Below, piece by piece: positions 47,431 to 58,605 of a stretch of 64,000 bases of DNA. Below the pieces are notes generated by a model. The model saw only the letters and a program-made list of their open reading frames with translations, ran no database searches and was not told the origin of the DNA. A program made the translations under genes and the position numbers. This DNA comes from Rusavskia elegans (Eukaryota; Ascomycota; Lecanoromycetes; Teloschistales; Teloschistaceae), in contig SAUG01000133.1 in the NCBI GenBank assembly GCA_011316305.1, positions 62,001 through 126,000 of the forward strand, read 5' to 3'. Numbering within the stretch: the stretch's first letter is position 1; every line of letters begins with the position of its first letter.

Positions 47431-47835
47431 CAATATTACTTACTATAATAAATTTTATAGCAGTATTATCTCGTTTTTATAAAAGCTAGTCTTCGGCTTT
47501 TTCTATTATAGATCTGAAACTCCGATCTAGTATCTAGCTAAAAGTTTTAAAAATAAAAAAAAATAAAAGTATAACGAATAGATATACGATATATATTACT
47601 ATCTATAACGTTCTTTATATAGACGAGCCTAGAAATCTTAGAATTTTAGAATCCTAGGAAAGATATAAAACGAAGTAAAAAACGTATAAATAGATTATAA
47701 TACTAGAATTTTTAGAATTTTAAATAGATTTATCTAATACTAGATAAACGGTTACTAAATAATATTTTATAGATAGAAAATATAAAATCTTTATACTCTA
47801 TATATTATTAATCTAAAGGTATTAATCTATTAGAT
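47431..47835. other. AT-rich DNA without recognisable content
   Basis: About 400 bp of RIP-type sequence between the gypsy remnants and the SINE candidate. I see no protein or repeat signature. Confidence 0.5.
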
Positions 47836-48279
47836 ATATATAATTATTTGGCCTGGTGGCGCAGTGGTAACGCTGCGTGACCTGGAGGCCCAACGGATCC
47901 GCGCTCTATCTCGGAGTTAGCGGAGTTAATCTAGCGGGTCGGGGGTTCGAATCCCTCGAAGACTAACCTAATACTTGAGTTTTTTTCTATCGACTAAATC
48001 GATTTTTATAGAATTTAAAATATAGAAAAACTAGATAGTAGATTATCTCGGTTTAGCCCGATCGATCGAACTTAATTAAATTAATTAATAAAGTTAAATA
48101 GATTACGGTTTTCTTCTAGGTTTTAGTCCAGATCTAGCTCCTTCGGAAGTTCTTAATTCGAGTTCTCGGTAAAATATTTAAATACCAAATAATTACGTAA
48201 TCTGATCGGTTTAGCGCCTCTAGCGGTAAAATCGTAAAAGATTAAAATCAAAATCCGAATAATTAATATATAATTATTT
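47836..48279 (+). mobile_element. tRNA-derived SINE candidate with 14-bp target duplication
   Basis: The 416-bp segment 47850-48265 is far less AT-converted than its surroundings. It is flanked by the exact 14-bp duplication ATATATAATTATTT (47836-47849 and 48266-48279). It begins at what would be tRNA nucleotide 1: seven bases GGCCTGG, then the A box TGGCGCAGTGG (47857-47867). The B box GGTTCGAATCC (47944-47954) follows, within a good 5-bp T-arm. The D-stem GCG/CGC pairs, but the acceptor stem does not, so it is tRNA-like rather than a working tRNA. A run of seven Ts at 47980-47986 could end Pol III transcription early. No other copy is visible in this window. Confidence 0.65.
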
Positions 48280-49007
48280 TCTAAATAATCTTTTAATATA
48301 GTAGAAGAAAATAGTATTAATATATAAAGAATCTTATCTAGTTAAAAAAACGAAAGCGAAGTATAAAAACTACGATATTTAAAAGATTAATAAAGTTTAT
48401 AAATAGTTTAAAAAAAGTATACTACTAAGAAATTTATAGATAGTAATTTCTAAAAAATTAATAAAAGTTACTAGTTTTCTAAAAATTAATACCGGTTTAT
48501 TTTATTTAATTAAATTTAAAAATTTAAACCTTAATAACTTTAAATTTAACCAACTTTAGAACATTTATTATTATTAGTTTCTATTTTAATTCTAGCTATT
48601 ATATAGTTAATAAAAAAGAATTAAAAGTTATAGTAACTAGTTTATAGAATTATTACTAGTTTTCGCTATACCTTATTTCTTTTTCTATTAAAATCTATAA
48701 AAGTAATAGTAGAATCTACTCAAATATTAATATAGACCCGATTAAATAAAAATTATCTAATAAAGTTTCTAATAATATAAACCTTTTTAATTAAAACTAA
48801 TTATACGATCTATATAGCTATCCGATATCTAATAATAGCGAAACTCTAATATACGATTCGGATAATACTATTAATTTAAAATTTTTAAAAATAAACTTTA
48901 AATAATAATACCGAGAAAATTTAACGCGTTTTATTAAAAAGTAAAATATTATTACCGAAGCGACTTTAGAAAATATCTAGAATCTACTATAAAGTAATAG
49001 AATAAAT
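48280..49007. other. AT-rich DNA without recognisable content
   Basis: About 730 bp of RIP-type sequence. No repeat partner or protein block recognised. It probably belongs to the outer element. Confidence 0.5.
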
Positions 49008-49335
49008 TAGACTGGCCGTCGGGTCGGGTTTCGAACCCGGGTTAGCCAATCCGATCCGATCCGACCCGAAAAAACGCTAAACTTTAGTATAAAAGTATAA
49101 AGATAGTATAACTTTTATACGAATTTACTAAAAAAATTCTAATTAATTAACTATACTAACTAGAGAGTCCGTAGTAAAACTAAATATATTACTTCGATAT
49201 ATTACTTTTATTAAAAAATTAAAATAATAATATATTAAATATATTAAATAATCGGGTCGGATCCGGGTCGGGTTACCAAAATCGGATCGGATACCCGACG
49301 GTTCGACGGGAATCCGATTCGAAACGGTCAGTTTG
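49008..49335. mobile_element. hAT-type MITE, 328 bp, with 8-bp target duplication
   Basis: The element starts TAGACTGGCCGTCGGGTCGG. Its right end, read inward, is CAAACTGACCGTTTCGAATC. Allowing for C-to-T and G-to-A changes, both ends derive from CAGACTGGCC. It is flanked by the exact 8-bp duplication GAATAAAT (49000-49007 and 49336-49343), the size made by hAT transposases. The first and last 100 bp are GC-rich with repeated GGGTC/GACCC words. Three hundred bases leave no room for a transposase, so it is non-autonomous. The same ends occur on the 5.4-kb element at 50,580. Confidence 0.82.
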
Positions 49336-49343
49336 GAATAAAT

Positions 49344-50571
49344 AGAATTAGTAATATATCTAGAAAAAATAAAGGGAAATAAAAAAGAGGATTACTATTA
49401 AATAGCTATATAGATAGTAATAAAGGAATTATAGACGTTTTAAAAAATATACTAGCGAAGCGTAATTAAACTATAGCCGTTCGAGATAATAAGAAAGTAG
49501 AAATAGCTATTATATAAAATAAGACTATTCTAGTAATTAAAAATATACTAGAAATATTCCTTCTAGATTAATTAGCGAATATTAATAAACGTCGGAAAGA
49601 ATTAAATCTAGAAAAATAGATATTATTAGAAAACAAGTTAGCTAGAATAATATCGACGCTAAACCTAAAAAGCGCGGCTATAATTAAAATAAAAATCGGT
49701 TCTATTAATATAAAAGTACTAGTTTCAACTAATAATAAAATTAGTATATTTAGATAAATACTATATAGTTCTAATAGTATAGAATTTTAAAAGATAGATA
49801 AAAATAGATTTCTACTATATACTAGATCGAGTAAATAAAAAAGAATTTTAGAATAAAAAATAGATTAAAATTATAATTAATAGAAGAAATATTAAAGACT
49901 TTTTCCGGTACCGGAAATATATTAATATCTTTAATACTAAAAGTCGACCTAGATAGAAAAATACTAAAATAATTAAAGATAAAAAAAATAATAAAGGAAA
50001 ATATTATTTAGTTAAAGATCTACCGGAAACTCGTAAGATTTCGGAAGTTATAATAGATAAATTAATCGATATTCGAATAATAAAACTATTAGAATCGAAA
50101 AAATATAAATCGAAAAAAAGAAAATTTAAAGTATAGAAATAAATTCTAATCGATCTTTAATATCTAATATAAAAAGTCGTAATAAATACGTATACCGACG
50201 GTATCGAGATAGTAAAGATATTTTATAGGGAATATAACCAAATTTTATAACGAAATAAAGAGCTTAAATATACTATTAACCGACTAATAATAGAAATATA
50301 CCTACTCGAATAATATATTACTAATAACGAACTCTAGATTCTAATATTAACGGAAAGATTCCTACGTAAATCTATTTAATTTAAGACTATTATAAAAAGA
50401 ATATTACTAATCTATAATAGTAAACTATCGTTAGAATATAATAACTTTATCTAATATTCCTACTAGATTTATAATCCCGACTATAAACCCGAGATTATAA
50501 ATAGTAGTTAGATAATTCTATTTAAAATCTAAAAGCCAAAACTATTATATAATTTAATAATTTTTAATATA
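49344..50571. other. AT-rich DNA between the two hAT-type elements
   Basis: About 1.2 kb of degraded sequence. Long Lys/Glu-rich stretches in one plus-strand frame suggest a former coding region, but no family can be named. It is the target into which the 5.4-kb element inserted. Confidence 0.45.
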
Positions 50572-50579
50572 ATAATAAT

Positions 50580-53500
50580 TAAACTGATCGTCGGATCGGG
50601 TTTCGAATCTAGATTGGCTAATCCGACCCGACCCGAATCGGATCGGGTTTTTCTACGGTTCGATCCGATTTAAATTTAGATCGAAATCGGATATCCGGGT
50701 TCGACCCGCTAAAACGCTAAAATCGCGAATAAAAATATAATTCTAGTATTAAAATATAATTTATTTCCTATATTATATTATTTATAAATCCTATTTTTTT
50801 TTAATATTATACTAAAGATTTTAGGTATTTCTAATATTAACGTATACTATTTATTATCGTCTATTAAATAGTTAATACTATTCGTATTATTATTTAGTTT
50901 CTATATATCTATATTACCTTTCTATATTACTATTATAGAAATATAATATAAAATATCTAATATAAATATCGATTTTTATTTTTTTATTTTCTAGACTGAT
51001 ACGGCTAGCGAAAGCTTTTTTACTAGGTTTCTATTAAATAATATCTATCCTAGTTAATCTATAAGCTAGTTTCTAAATCGATCTATAACCGAAATTCCGG
51101 CTAAATTCAATCGTTTATATAGAAAGTAATAATAGATTATTAAAGATATAGTAGATAAAATTTAAACCGACTATCTAGGACTAGTATTTCGGGATAATAA
51201 TAAATTTATTTAATAGAATATAGATTACTATTAAGATTTCTAATAATAGTAGTCTAGTATTCCTATTACTATAGATATTAAAGATAGGATTTAAAAGAAA
51301 ATAGCCGATTTTCTATAAACGAAAAAGGTTTTAATATAAAGATAGTCGTTCTAGTAGAATAAATTCTACTAGATAGCCTTAATAATAAATAGTCTATCTA
51401 AAATTATATATAAATATTATTTTAAAATTTTCGATTATTCTATAACCTCTAGTTCTTTAAATATATCTACTATAAAGAAATATCTTTTAATTAATAGTTA
51501 TTACGGATTTAAGCGATATAACTTCTAGTCTATTATTAAAGTAATATTTATCCGCGTAAATAGTAAATAGTAATATAAAGAGGTAATATAAAGCTTATTT
51601 ATTTAATAATAGAAAAAGAGCTATATTAAGCTGGATTTTACTTTCGATTAAAACGCCTAGAATAAATATCTATATAAAACTTTTTTGGATTTAAATCTAC
51701 TAGTCCGGACTATTAAAAACGCGAATTTTAGAAAACTACTATAAATATTTTATCTAGACGTATAGCTATTTAAGCGTATATAACTTTTAATAATAATTTT
51801 TAATAATTTTAAAACTATCCGCGATAGAATTAAATCTGATTTAAAAACTATAGAATATATTTTATTTATATTAAATACCTGGTTAAATTTATAGAAGGTC
51901 GCGTATTTAGAAGTATTTATATACTAGGTTAATATATAGTTTTAATTTTAAAAGTATCTACTTAGATTTATATTTCTATCTATAAATTATTCCGGCTGTT
52001 TATAGTACTAAAGGCTATTAATGTTTTTAGAGTTATTCTAGTTTAAATAGTAGCTTTTAGATATTATTACCGATAATACTAGCTCTAATTTAATATTAAA
52101 AAAAAAGTTTAAAAAAACTTTTAATCGGTTTTATAGTCGATAGGATCGACTATAAAACTCGCTATTTTATCTAGTTTATATAATTAATCTAATAGTCTAA
52201 AATTTTATTAAAGTTATTAGATTATAAATATTAGGCGATAGCTTTATCTATTAGCTAGATAATAAATAAATTATAGCTATCGATACCGGCCTATTAAATA
52301 TTATAAAAAAGGTAATATATATAGATAATATAAATTAAATAATTTTTATACTAATAGTATTTTTAGGCTCGCGCTATTACTATCTATTTCGATATTTCCT
52401 TTTAATATAAACTTCGTTTTAAAGAATTTTAGAATAGGGCCGACTCTAATTTCTATACTAGGAACCTTATTTAAAATATTTATATTCGATAGAATTCGAT
52501 TTATCTTATAATTTATATAGTATATCTACTTTATTAAACTATTAATAAATTCCTCGAAGAGAATTCGCGAAATCTATAAATATAAGAGATTACCTTTAAT
52601 ATAGATAAATAGTAATTTCTTTTTTTTATAGATAGTATACTATAGCCGTTCTATAAAATTATTTTAATAGTTTCGCGAACTATAGGCGTTAGAATTTATC
52701 TAGTATACCGACTTTATAGTACGCTTTATAATTATTTTACTAAAATATAGAAAATTATAGAAGTTTTAAACTATTTTTAGAAAGCGATAGTATTAATAAC
52801 TTATAAAAAGATTTTTACTAAATTTACTAAATATTATTTTCGTACTAAAAATAAAAGAAGACTAATATATAACTTTACGAATATTTTTAATTCTATAGTA
52901 AAATTTAGCTTTTATCGAAACTAGAATACCGATAAATAGAAAAAAGATATAGAAGAATATTCGGAATATATAGATAAATATCGGAATAAATTTAAAGAAT
53001 ACTTTAATAAGTATTATAGAGTTCCTATTAATCTACTAAATTATAGAACCCGTTATAGAAAGGAAAATAAAGTAATATATAATAGTAATATATTATAAAT
53101 ATATTAACTAGTTAATAGCCTGCTATAACTATTTTAAATAGTCTTTTTTAATAGTTCTAATATCTTCGAGTATTTACTTCCGAAGCTAATCGATATCTTC
53201 GCGTTAATACTATCGAAGATAATCTAAATTAGATATTTTAGAAAGATAATACTTCGAACTTTCTAAAATTAGTATAGATAGCTCGTAATATTCTTTTCTA
53301 TCTAATATCTTTAGTCGGAATTAAACGGACTTTTAGTTTCGTTAGAAGAGTTTATTAGTAGAATCGAGTCTAAATAATTCTATAGTATATAGAATAGACA
53401 ATAATAATTAAATACTATAACTATACTATAGATTTAGATCCCGATAAAATATTAGAAAAGCTATAAGATATATTTAATCGGATAGAAATAAAAGATAGTA

Positions 53501-55956
53501 TTATATTTCTAGAAAGGGATCTATTTAAAAAGAATTTTAAAAGTATATTAGGTAGATTAGTCTAGTATACTTTTTACTTAGTATTAGTATAATAATATAT
53601 ATAGATAATATATTATTTCTAGACTATTACTTTTCGATTTATATAACTATTTAGATAGTTTAATATTTTCCTTTATATCTTTATCTTTATTTTTATTTTT
53701 ATTTTTATTTTTATTTTTATCTTTATCTTTATTTTTATCTTTATTTTTATTTTTATCTATATCTTTATCTATATCTTTATCCTCTTCTATATCTTTATTC
53801 TAACTATTAAAATTAATATTTTTAACTAAACTTTTATTATCTTTAAGCTTAATATTATCCCGCGTAGAAGAGTATATTTCTACTACCTAATCCTTTTTAT
53901 TAATTTTAATTATATTATCGCTATTTTTATCCTCCTTTTTATATAGATTTTTAATATACTTATTAGCTATATTTCTGCTATAACTAAATTTTTTAGTAAA
54001 CGCCGTCTATTTTTCTAGAAGGTCTAGAATTCTAGCGGACTAAAGTTTTTAAAAGCCGGTATAATAGATAATTTATTACTAGATAAAGTTAATAATTAAA
54101 GCTATATATTTTATTAAAATTACTTTATTCGGACTATTAATAATTATATTAGACTAGAAAAAATATTAGAAATAATTATTTCTATATTAGATAGCTTTAT
54201 TTATATTCGATATATTATTTTAATATATTACTTCGCTCTATTTCTACTTTATTTACTTAATAATTATTATCTTTTCTATAGTTTCCGTAAGAGCTTTAGT
54301 ATATAGATCGTTTTTATAGTATAATACTATATATAGATTAGTATTAAGTATAGTATATATTACTTTATTATATTATTATAGATTCCTTTTTTAATTCTAT
54401 AGTCTATTTTCTAATCTCTAGTATTTTATTCTAATAGGGCCTTTATCTCTATATCTATACTTTTCTAGAAATCTGTTTTTATAAATTTTTTAAGGTATTT
54501 ATATATTATAATACGGTCTATATTCTATTTTTTATAGAGTTTATATTTAGTATCGGATTATTTTTTACTATATTTATAGTTTATAACTAATTTAGATTTT
54601 ATAGATAGTAACTTTTATTTAGATATAGTAGATAGTATACTAAATAATATAGTAGAATAATATAATTAGTCGCTATAGAATTATCTAAAGATTCTATATA
54701 TTATAGTAGTAGAATATACTAGAAGTTTATAGAAATATATAGACTCGTTTAGAATTTTAACCTTCTAGCTATAGTATAACCGACGATTATTTTTATTTTA
54801 TTTCTAATCTTCTATTTTTTAATAATTAACTACTATAATAAAATATTAATATACTATATACTATACCGTATTATACTTTATTTTATTATTAGTTTTTTAT
54901 TTTTTTTATTCGTCGTAGCGTAATATATAGTATATTCGAATCTAAATAGAAGTAATATATTAAAGTAATATAATTAATCGTATATTAACGCTAAAACTAT
55001 TTTAGGTAAGAAATTAATTCCGACCTGTAGAAATATAGCGAAGACTCGAGGAAATAGAATCGAGAAAAATAAAAGGAAAAATAAAAAGAAATCTTATAGC
55101 GCTATAGTACTAGTAATATTCTAGGATAATATATTCTAAATAGTCTAGCTAATAATCTATTAAAAAAAATATAAATAGAAGCCGAAAACTATTATATTTT
55201 AAGAAATTTATAGATATTAAAAGGGCTTTAAACCTTTTATTTCTAAAGTACCTTTTACTAGATTATATCGCGAAATCTTTGCCGACGTCGCTGCTATATA
55301 TATAAATAGGAAGATTAATAGAATATAAAACGTAGCGTTAGTAGTTCTATAGAATATAATAGAGGTATATATAGTTATTTTTCTAATAAGTAAATATATT
55401 ATTTTACTATATTACTATATATATCCGACTATACTTATTCTTTATAGATTATTAACTAGCTATAATCTATACTAAACGCGTTACTATTTAGTAGAAGGAT
55501 ATCTGGTTTATTAAAAAATTAATATAAAATCTAGGGGTATAGCCCGGGACGTAATAATAGCTAGTTAATAATAAGTTCTAAAAGATTAAAAGCTTTAGAA
55601 AAAAGATATATATCTAGAGGATTATTTAGGAAAAAATAATACTATTTATATAGTACCGGTATATAAGCTAATATTTATAGATAATTATTATAGAAATTAG
55701 TATAAAATAGAATATATTACTATTTTATATTACCCGTAATTACTTTCGTATTTAACTATCGAATATAATTATAAGTCGGGTCGGATCGGATTTTTAGATC
55801 GGATTTTTAAATTAAAATCTATAATCCGACCCGAAAGTCGAATTAGAATCTATAATCCGACCCGACCGCTTAGCGGGTCGAATCCGAATCGGATTACTAA
55901 AACCGGGTCGGATACCCGATAGTTCGACGGAAATCCGACCCGAACCGGCCAGTCTA
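50580..55956. mobile_element. hAT-type element, 5.4 kb, with 8-bp target duplication
   Basis: The left end reads TAAACTGATCGTCGGATCGG. The right end read inward is TAGACTGGCCGGTTCGGGTC. Both are RIP-altered forms of CAGACTGGCC. The exact 8-bp duplication ATAATAAT flanks it (50572-50579 and 55957-55964). Subterminal GC-rich arrays of CCGACCC/GGGTCGG words occupy the first 160 and last 190 bp, as in the MITE at 49,008. The length of 5,377 bp would fit an autonomous hAT with extra DNA, but the interior is too mutated for me to identify a transposase with confidence. An AT simple repeat sits at about 53,680-53,790. Confidence 0.8.
53672..53790. repeat. (TTTATC/TTTATT)n simple repeat
   Basis: About 120 bp of hexamer TTTATT/TTTATC/TATATC units in tandem. 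Read on the minus strand it would encode an alternating Asp-Lys/Asn-Lys stretch, which may be the relic of a low-complexity coding region in the hAT-type element. Confidence 0.85.
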
Positions 55957-55964
55957 ATAATAAT

Positions 55965-56615
55965 AAAAGAATAGATTTATATTAACTATATAAAAAAGCC
56001 CGCGGTAACTACGAAGATATATCTATATAATATATAATTTAAAGAAACTCTATTTAATATAGAAAATATAGATCTACTAATCTATCCTAATACCGTCGCT
56101 AGCGAAAAAACGTTAGATACTATTATCGAAAACGAATTAGAAAGTAAATAATTATTATAAAAGACCGTATAGATAGAATATTCTATCTACTAGTATTTTA
56201 TAACTACCTACTAGTATTCTATAACTTCTACTAGTAGTTAGTAATTATCGTTCCAGATATATTACGATAAGATCTATAAAATATCGTATTTGTTTATAAA
56301 AAGAATTAATATTCTATACTATTAAAAATTATATAGAAAAAGTAATTCGAATAAAATTTAATCTAAAATCTCTTTTTATTATAAATTTTCCTTTATTATT
56401 TTTTATAGTCTTTTATTTTACTTTCTATAGTCTTTTTTCTTTCCGAATATAGTATAGAAAATAGCGGTTAATTCTAGTATAAAGTACTATCTAAAATCGT
56501 ATAGATAGAATTCTTTTAATTAATTAAAACTTTTAATTTTATTATATATTTAGGCCTTTATAAATATTATAGATTATTTAATAAAAATTTAGAAATAGAA
56601 AAATACTAGTGGAAT
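55965..56615. other. AT-rich DNA between the hAT-type element and the right LTR
   Basis: About 650 bp. An A/G-rich stretch just before 56,616 (gaaaaatactagtggaat) lies where a polypurine tract of the outer LTR element is expected. A short readable frame (PNTVASEKTLDTIIENEL near 56,090) is not enough to name a family. Confidence 0.45.
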
Positions 56616-56736
56616 TATTAAATCTAAATTAGGTTAGCGTAATTAAACGTACTTAGGCAGAATTTCTGTATATTAGAACTTAGCATCCAATCCACCTTAT
56701 TCTGCATATTCTGCCTACCACCTATAACAGCACTAC
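56616..56736 (+). repeat. Right LTR-like direct repeat of the island
   Basis: A 121-bp partner of 36324-36444, starting TATTAAATCTAAATTAGGTT and ending CAGCACTAC. Its inner (left) half carries the G-to-A and C-to-T changes; its outer half is clean. Normal-composition DNA resumes immediately after it. Confidence 0.8.
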
Positions 56737-57029
56737 AGCGGGGCAGCGGAACGCGCTAAGGTCGTCTCTCGTGCCGTGGCTAAAGAGCCAATTCTCTCGA
56801 CTCCCAACGTGAACGAGCTCAACATGGCTCAACATATACCAAGATTGGAGAAACGTCAACATCGAGTCGAGTATTATGGCCATGTCAGATCGTCCCAGGG
56901 TCAATCGGAAACCGTGAGACAACTCGAGGGAGCTACTAAGGTACGCTGCTAATCCAGAACTTTGATCAAGAAGACATCGTCTAAAATCATGAGTAATTGG
57001 ACGCTCTTTCTCTGAGAGGGATCAGACAT
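56737..57029. other. Intergenic region between the island and the homoserine dehydrogenase gene
   Basis: About 290 bp of normal composition. If the island inserted at one site, this was once part of the upstream region of the aldolase gene. No gene is seen. Confidence 0.5.
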
Positions 57030-58497
57030 CTATCGAATTTTCTTCCATCCGTGGACCTCTTTGATGGCTTTGATCAAGTCCGCGGAAACACCCATAGCCG
57101 TCACTTCGCCTCCAGCCCTTTCTACTTATCAGCACATGTCTTTCCTATCTCGGAAAGACGAGAACTCACCCAGCCCCCTGCACGATGAGCGGATTCGAGC
57201 CATACCGTTTGGTATAGAAGCTGATGATGTTATCACTGCCTTTCAAGCCAGCGATAGCATGGCCTTTGTCGAACTCTTTCACTCCGACTTCAACCGCTTT
57301 ACGGGTAACATCAATGCTCCCTACGAACCTCACGACCCTTCCTTTCTCCTCAGCCTTCGTCTTGACTTTCTCCATCTCGTCATCAAAAGCAGGTAACTTC
57401 TCGAGGAACTCATCGCCCGAGGTACAATTCTCCAATTCGGTGGGTATCAACGACTGCACTGGAAACGCACTTGTGGATTCGATTTCCAGGCCGACCATGC
57501 GCGCCAGTATGACGAGCTTACGTGCTACGTCTACTCCATTCAGATCATCTCGAGGATCCGGTTCGGTGTATCCAGCATCCTTAGCTTTGCTGACTTCGTC
57601 GCTCCACTTACCCCCTTTTCCCTCGACCGGCGCGAAGTTGTTGAACAGGAAACTCATCGTGCCCGAGAACACTCCTTCAATCTTCTGCACTTCATCGCCC
57701 GTCTCGAGGAGATCCTTGAGCGTCGAGATGATTGGAAGTCCAGCTCCAACGGACGCTTCATGGTAAAGGAAGCCACCGTCAGGGTCGTATGGGTACGCAT
57801 TCCCAGTAATCTTCTTCCAAAGATCTAGATCCGAGCTGAATGCTTTCTTATTCGGCGTGACCACGGTAATCTTGTCTGCCAGAAACTTTGGATAAAAGGC
57901 TGCAATGTCTTGACTGCTGGTGTTATCGACAAGGATGATTTCGTTCTCCGTCGTACCAAACCAGTCGAGGAGCTCTTGTGGAGATAGGGCAGGGTCGGTG
58001 CTGGCGGCAAGGTCCTTTTCCCATGTGTCCAGACTGAGTACGTGGTCCCACGTAGGGACACGGAGTGAACGGTTGCTACGTGATAGGAAAACTAGAGATA
58101 CGTTCGGATACTGGGGTAGAATCCACGAGCACTGCTGCAAGAAACAGCGACCTACGCCGCCGACGCCTGACAATAACGGTCAGTTGATATTTTTGGAAAT
58201 GTTACGAATCATGAGACAAGATGATGATACAGATTCTTTAAAGAACTTTCACTCGAAGATAAAAACAGACATAACACAACTAATTGAACGCAACTTAGAA
58301 TCTATTATGTAGAAAGCTGAAACAAATATAGTTAATGTTCGACACCGTATAAGCTCACCGTGAGCAATGCATCTTTGCCCAAAGCCGAGTAAGACGAAGA
58401 CACTTTGGGTTTGTTCACAAAGTACAAGGCATTGTCCATAACCAGGAACACGCTGCTTACCTATAATGGCAATGGATACCTGTTTCTCGTCTCCCAT
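57030..58497 (-). CDS. HOM6: Homoserine dehydrogenase
   Basis: Three exons: 58497-58461, 58166-57170 and 57117-57030, giving 373 aa, near the length of yeast Hom6 (359). Intron 1 is unusually long (294 bp, GTAAGC..CAG). Intron 2 is 52 bp (GTGAGT..AAG). The spliced start MGDEKQVSIAIIGVGGVGRC is the Rossmann NAD(P)-binding motif. Family blocks follow: LVDNTSSQDIAAFYPKFL, VVTPNKKAFS, YHEASVGAGLPIISTLKDLL, IEGVFSGTMSFLFNNF, AKDAGYTEPDPRDDLNGVDV (substrate-binding E and D) and RKLVILARMVG. The C-terminus reads IVQGAGAGGEVTAMGVSADL across intron 2. The enzyme reduces aspartate semialdehyde to homoserine for threonine and methionine synthesis. No ACT domain, as usual in fungi. Confidence 0.93.
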
Positions 58498-58605
58498 TGC
58501 AAAAGATCGTTGTTTCTCAATTAGAGTCCCATGAGGTAAGTCACCGCAAGGGTTATGTATTTGCTAGGGCGAAGTGCCTGGAAGCCCTAAACGCCGTGGC
58601 TCTCA

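Larger units (their letters stand above)
36324..56736. mobile_element. RIP-degraded nested transposon island bounded by LTR-like repeats
   Basis: About 20.4 kb of extremely AT-rich DNA. By eye, CA and TG dinucleotides are almost gone and TA is everywhere, while CG is still common. That is the pattern left by CpA-to-TpA mutation (RIP) in Pezizomycotina. No open frame of 60 codons exists on either strand across the whole block. The edges are sharp and coincide with two 121-bp direct repeats. The flanks may carry a short target duplication (GGCGG left, AGCGG right). Several nested elements can be delimited inside and are listed separately. The outer element, after removing the nested ones, would be roughly 10.9 kb. 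Confidence 0.88.

Noticed and set aside
47850..47970. A functional intron-containing tRNA gene
   Set aside because: A and B boxes and T-arm are good, but the acceptor stem does not pair, no anticodon loop with T33 can be drawn, and the region continues as a 416-bp unit with target duplications. SINE is the better reading.
53170..53300. Possible hAT transposase C-terminus in the 5.4-kb element
   Set aside because: A frame with F-R-K-x-x-L-R-T looked suggestive, but several residues do not fit allowed transitions. Not strong enough to call a transposase.
56085..56160. hAT dimerisation-like string PNTVASEKTLDTIIENEL
   Set aside because: It resembles S-E-R-x-F-S motifs, but the required Phe and Arg cannot be derived by RIP-type changes from the observed codons. 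Too short to assign.
36324..56736. The AT-rich block as a centromere
   Set aside because: Regional centromeres of some fungi look like this, but the block has clear transposon boundaries, LTR-like ends and possible target duplication. A transposon island is sufficient. CENP-A mapping would decide.
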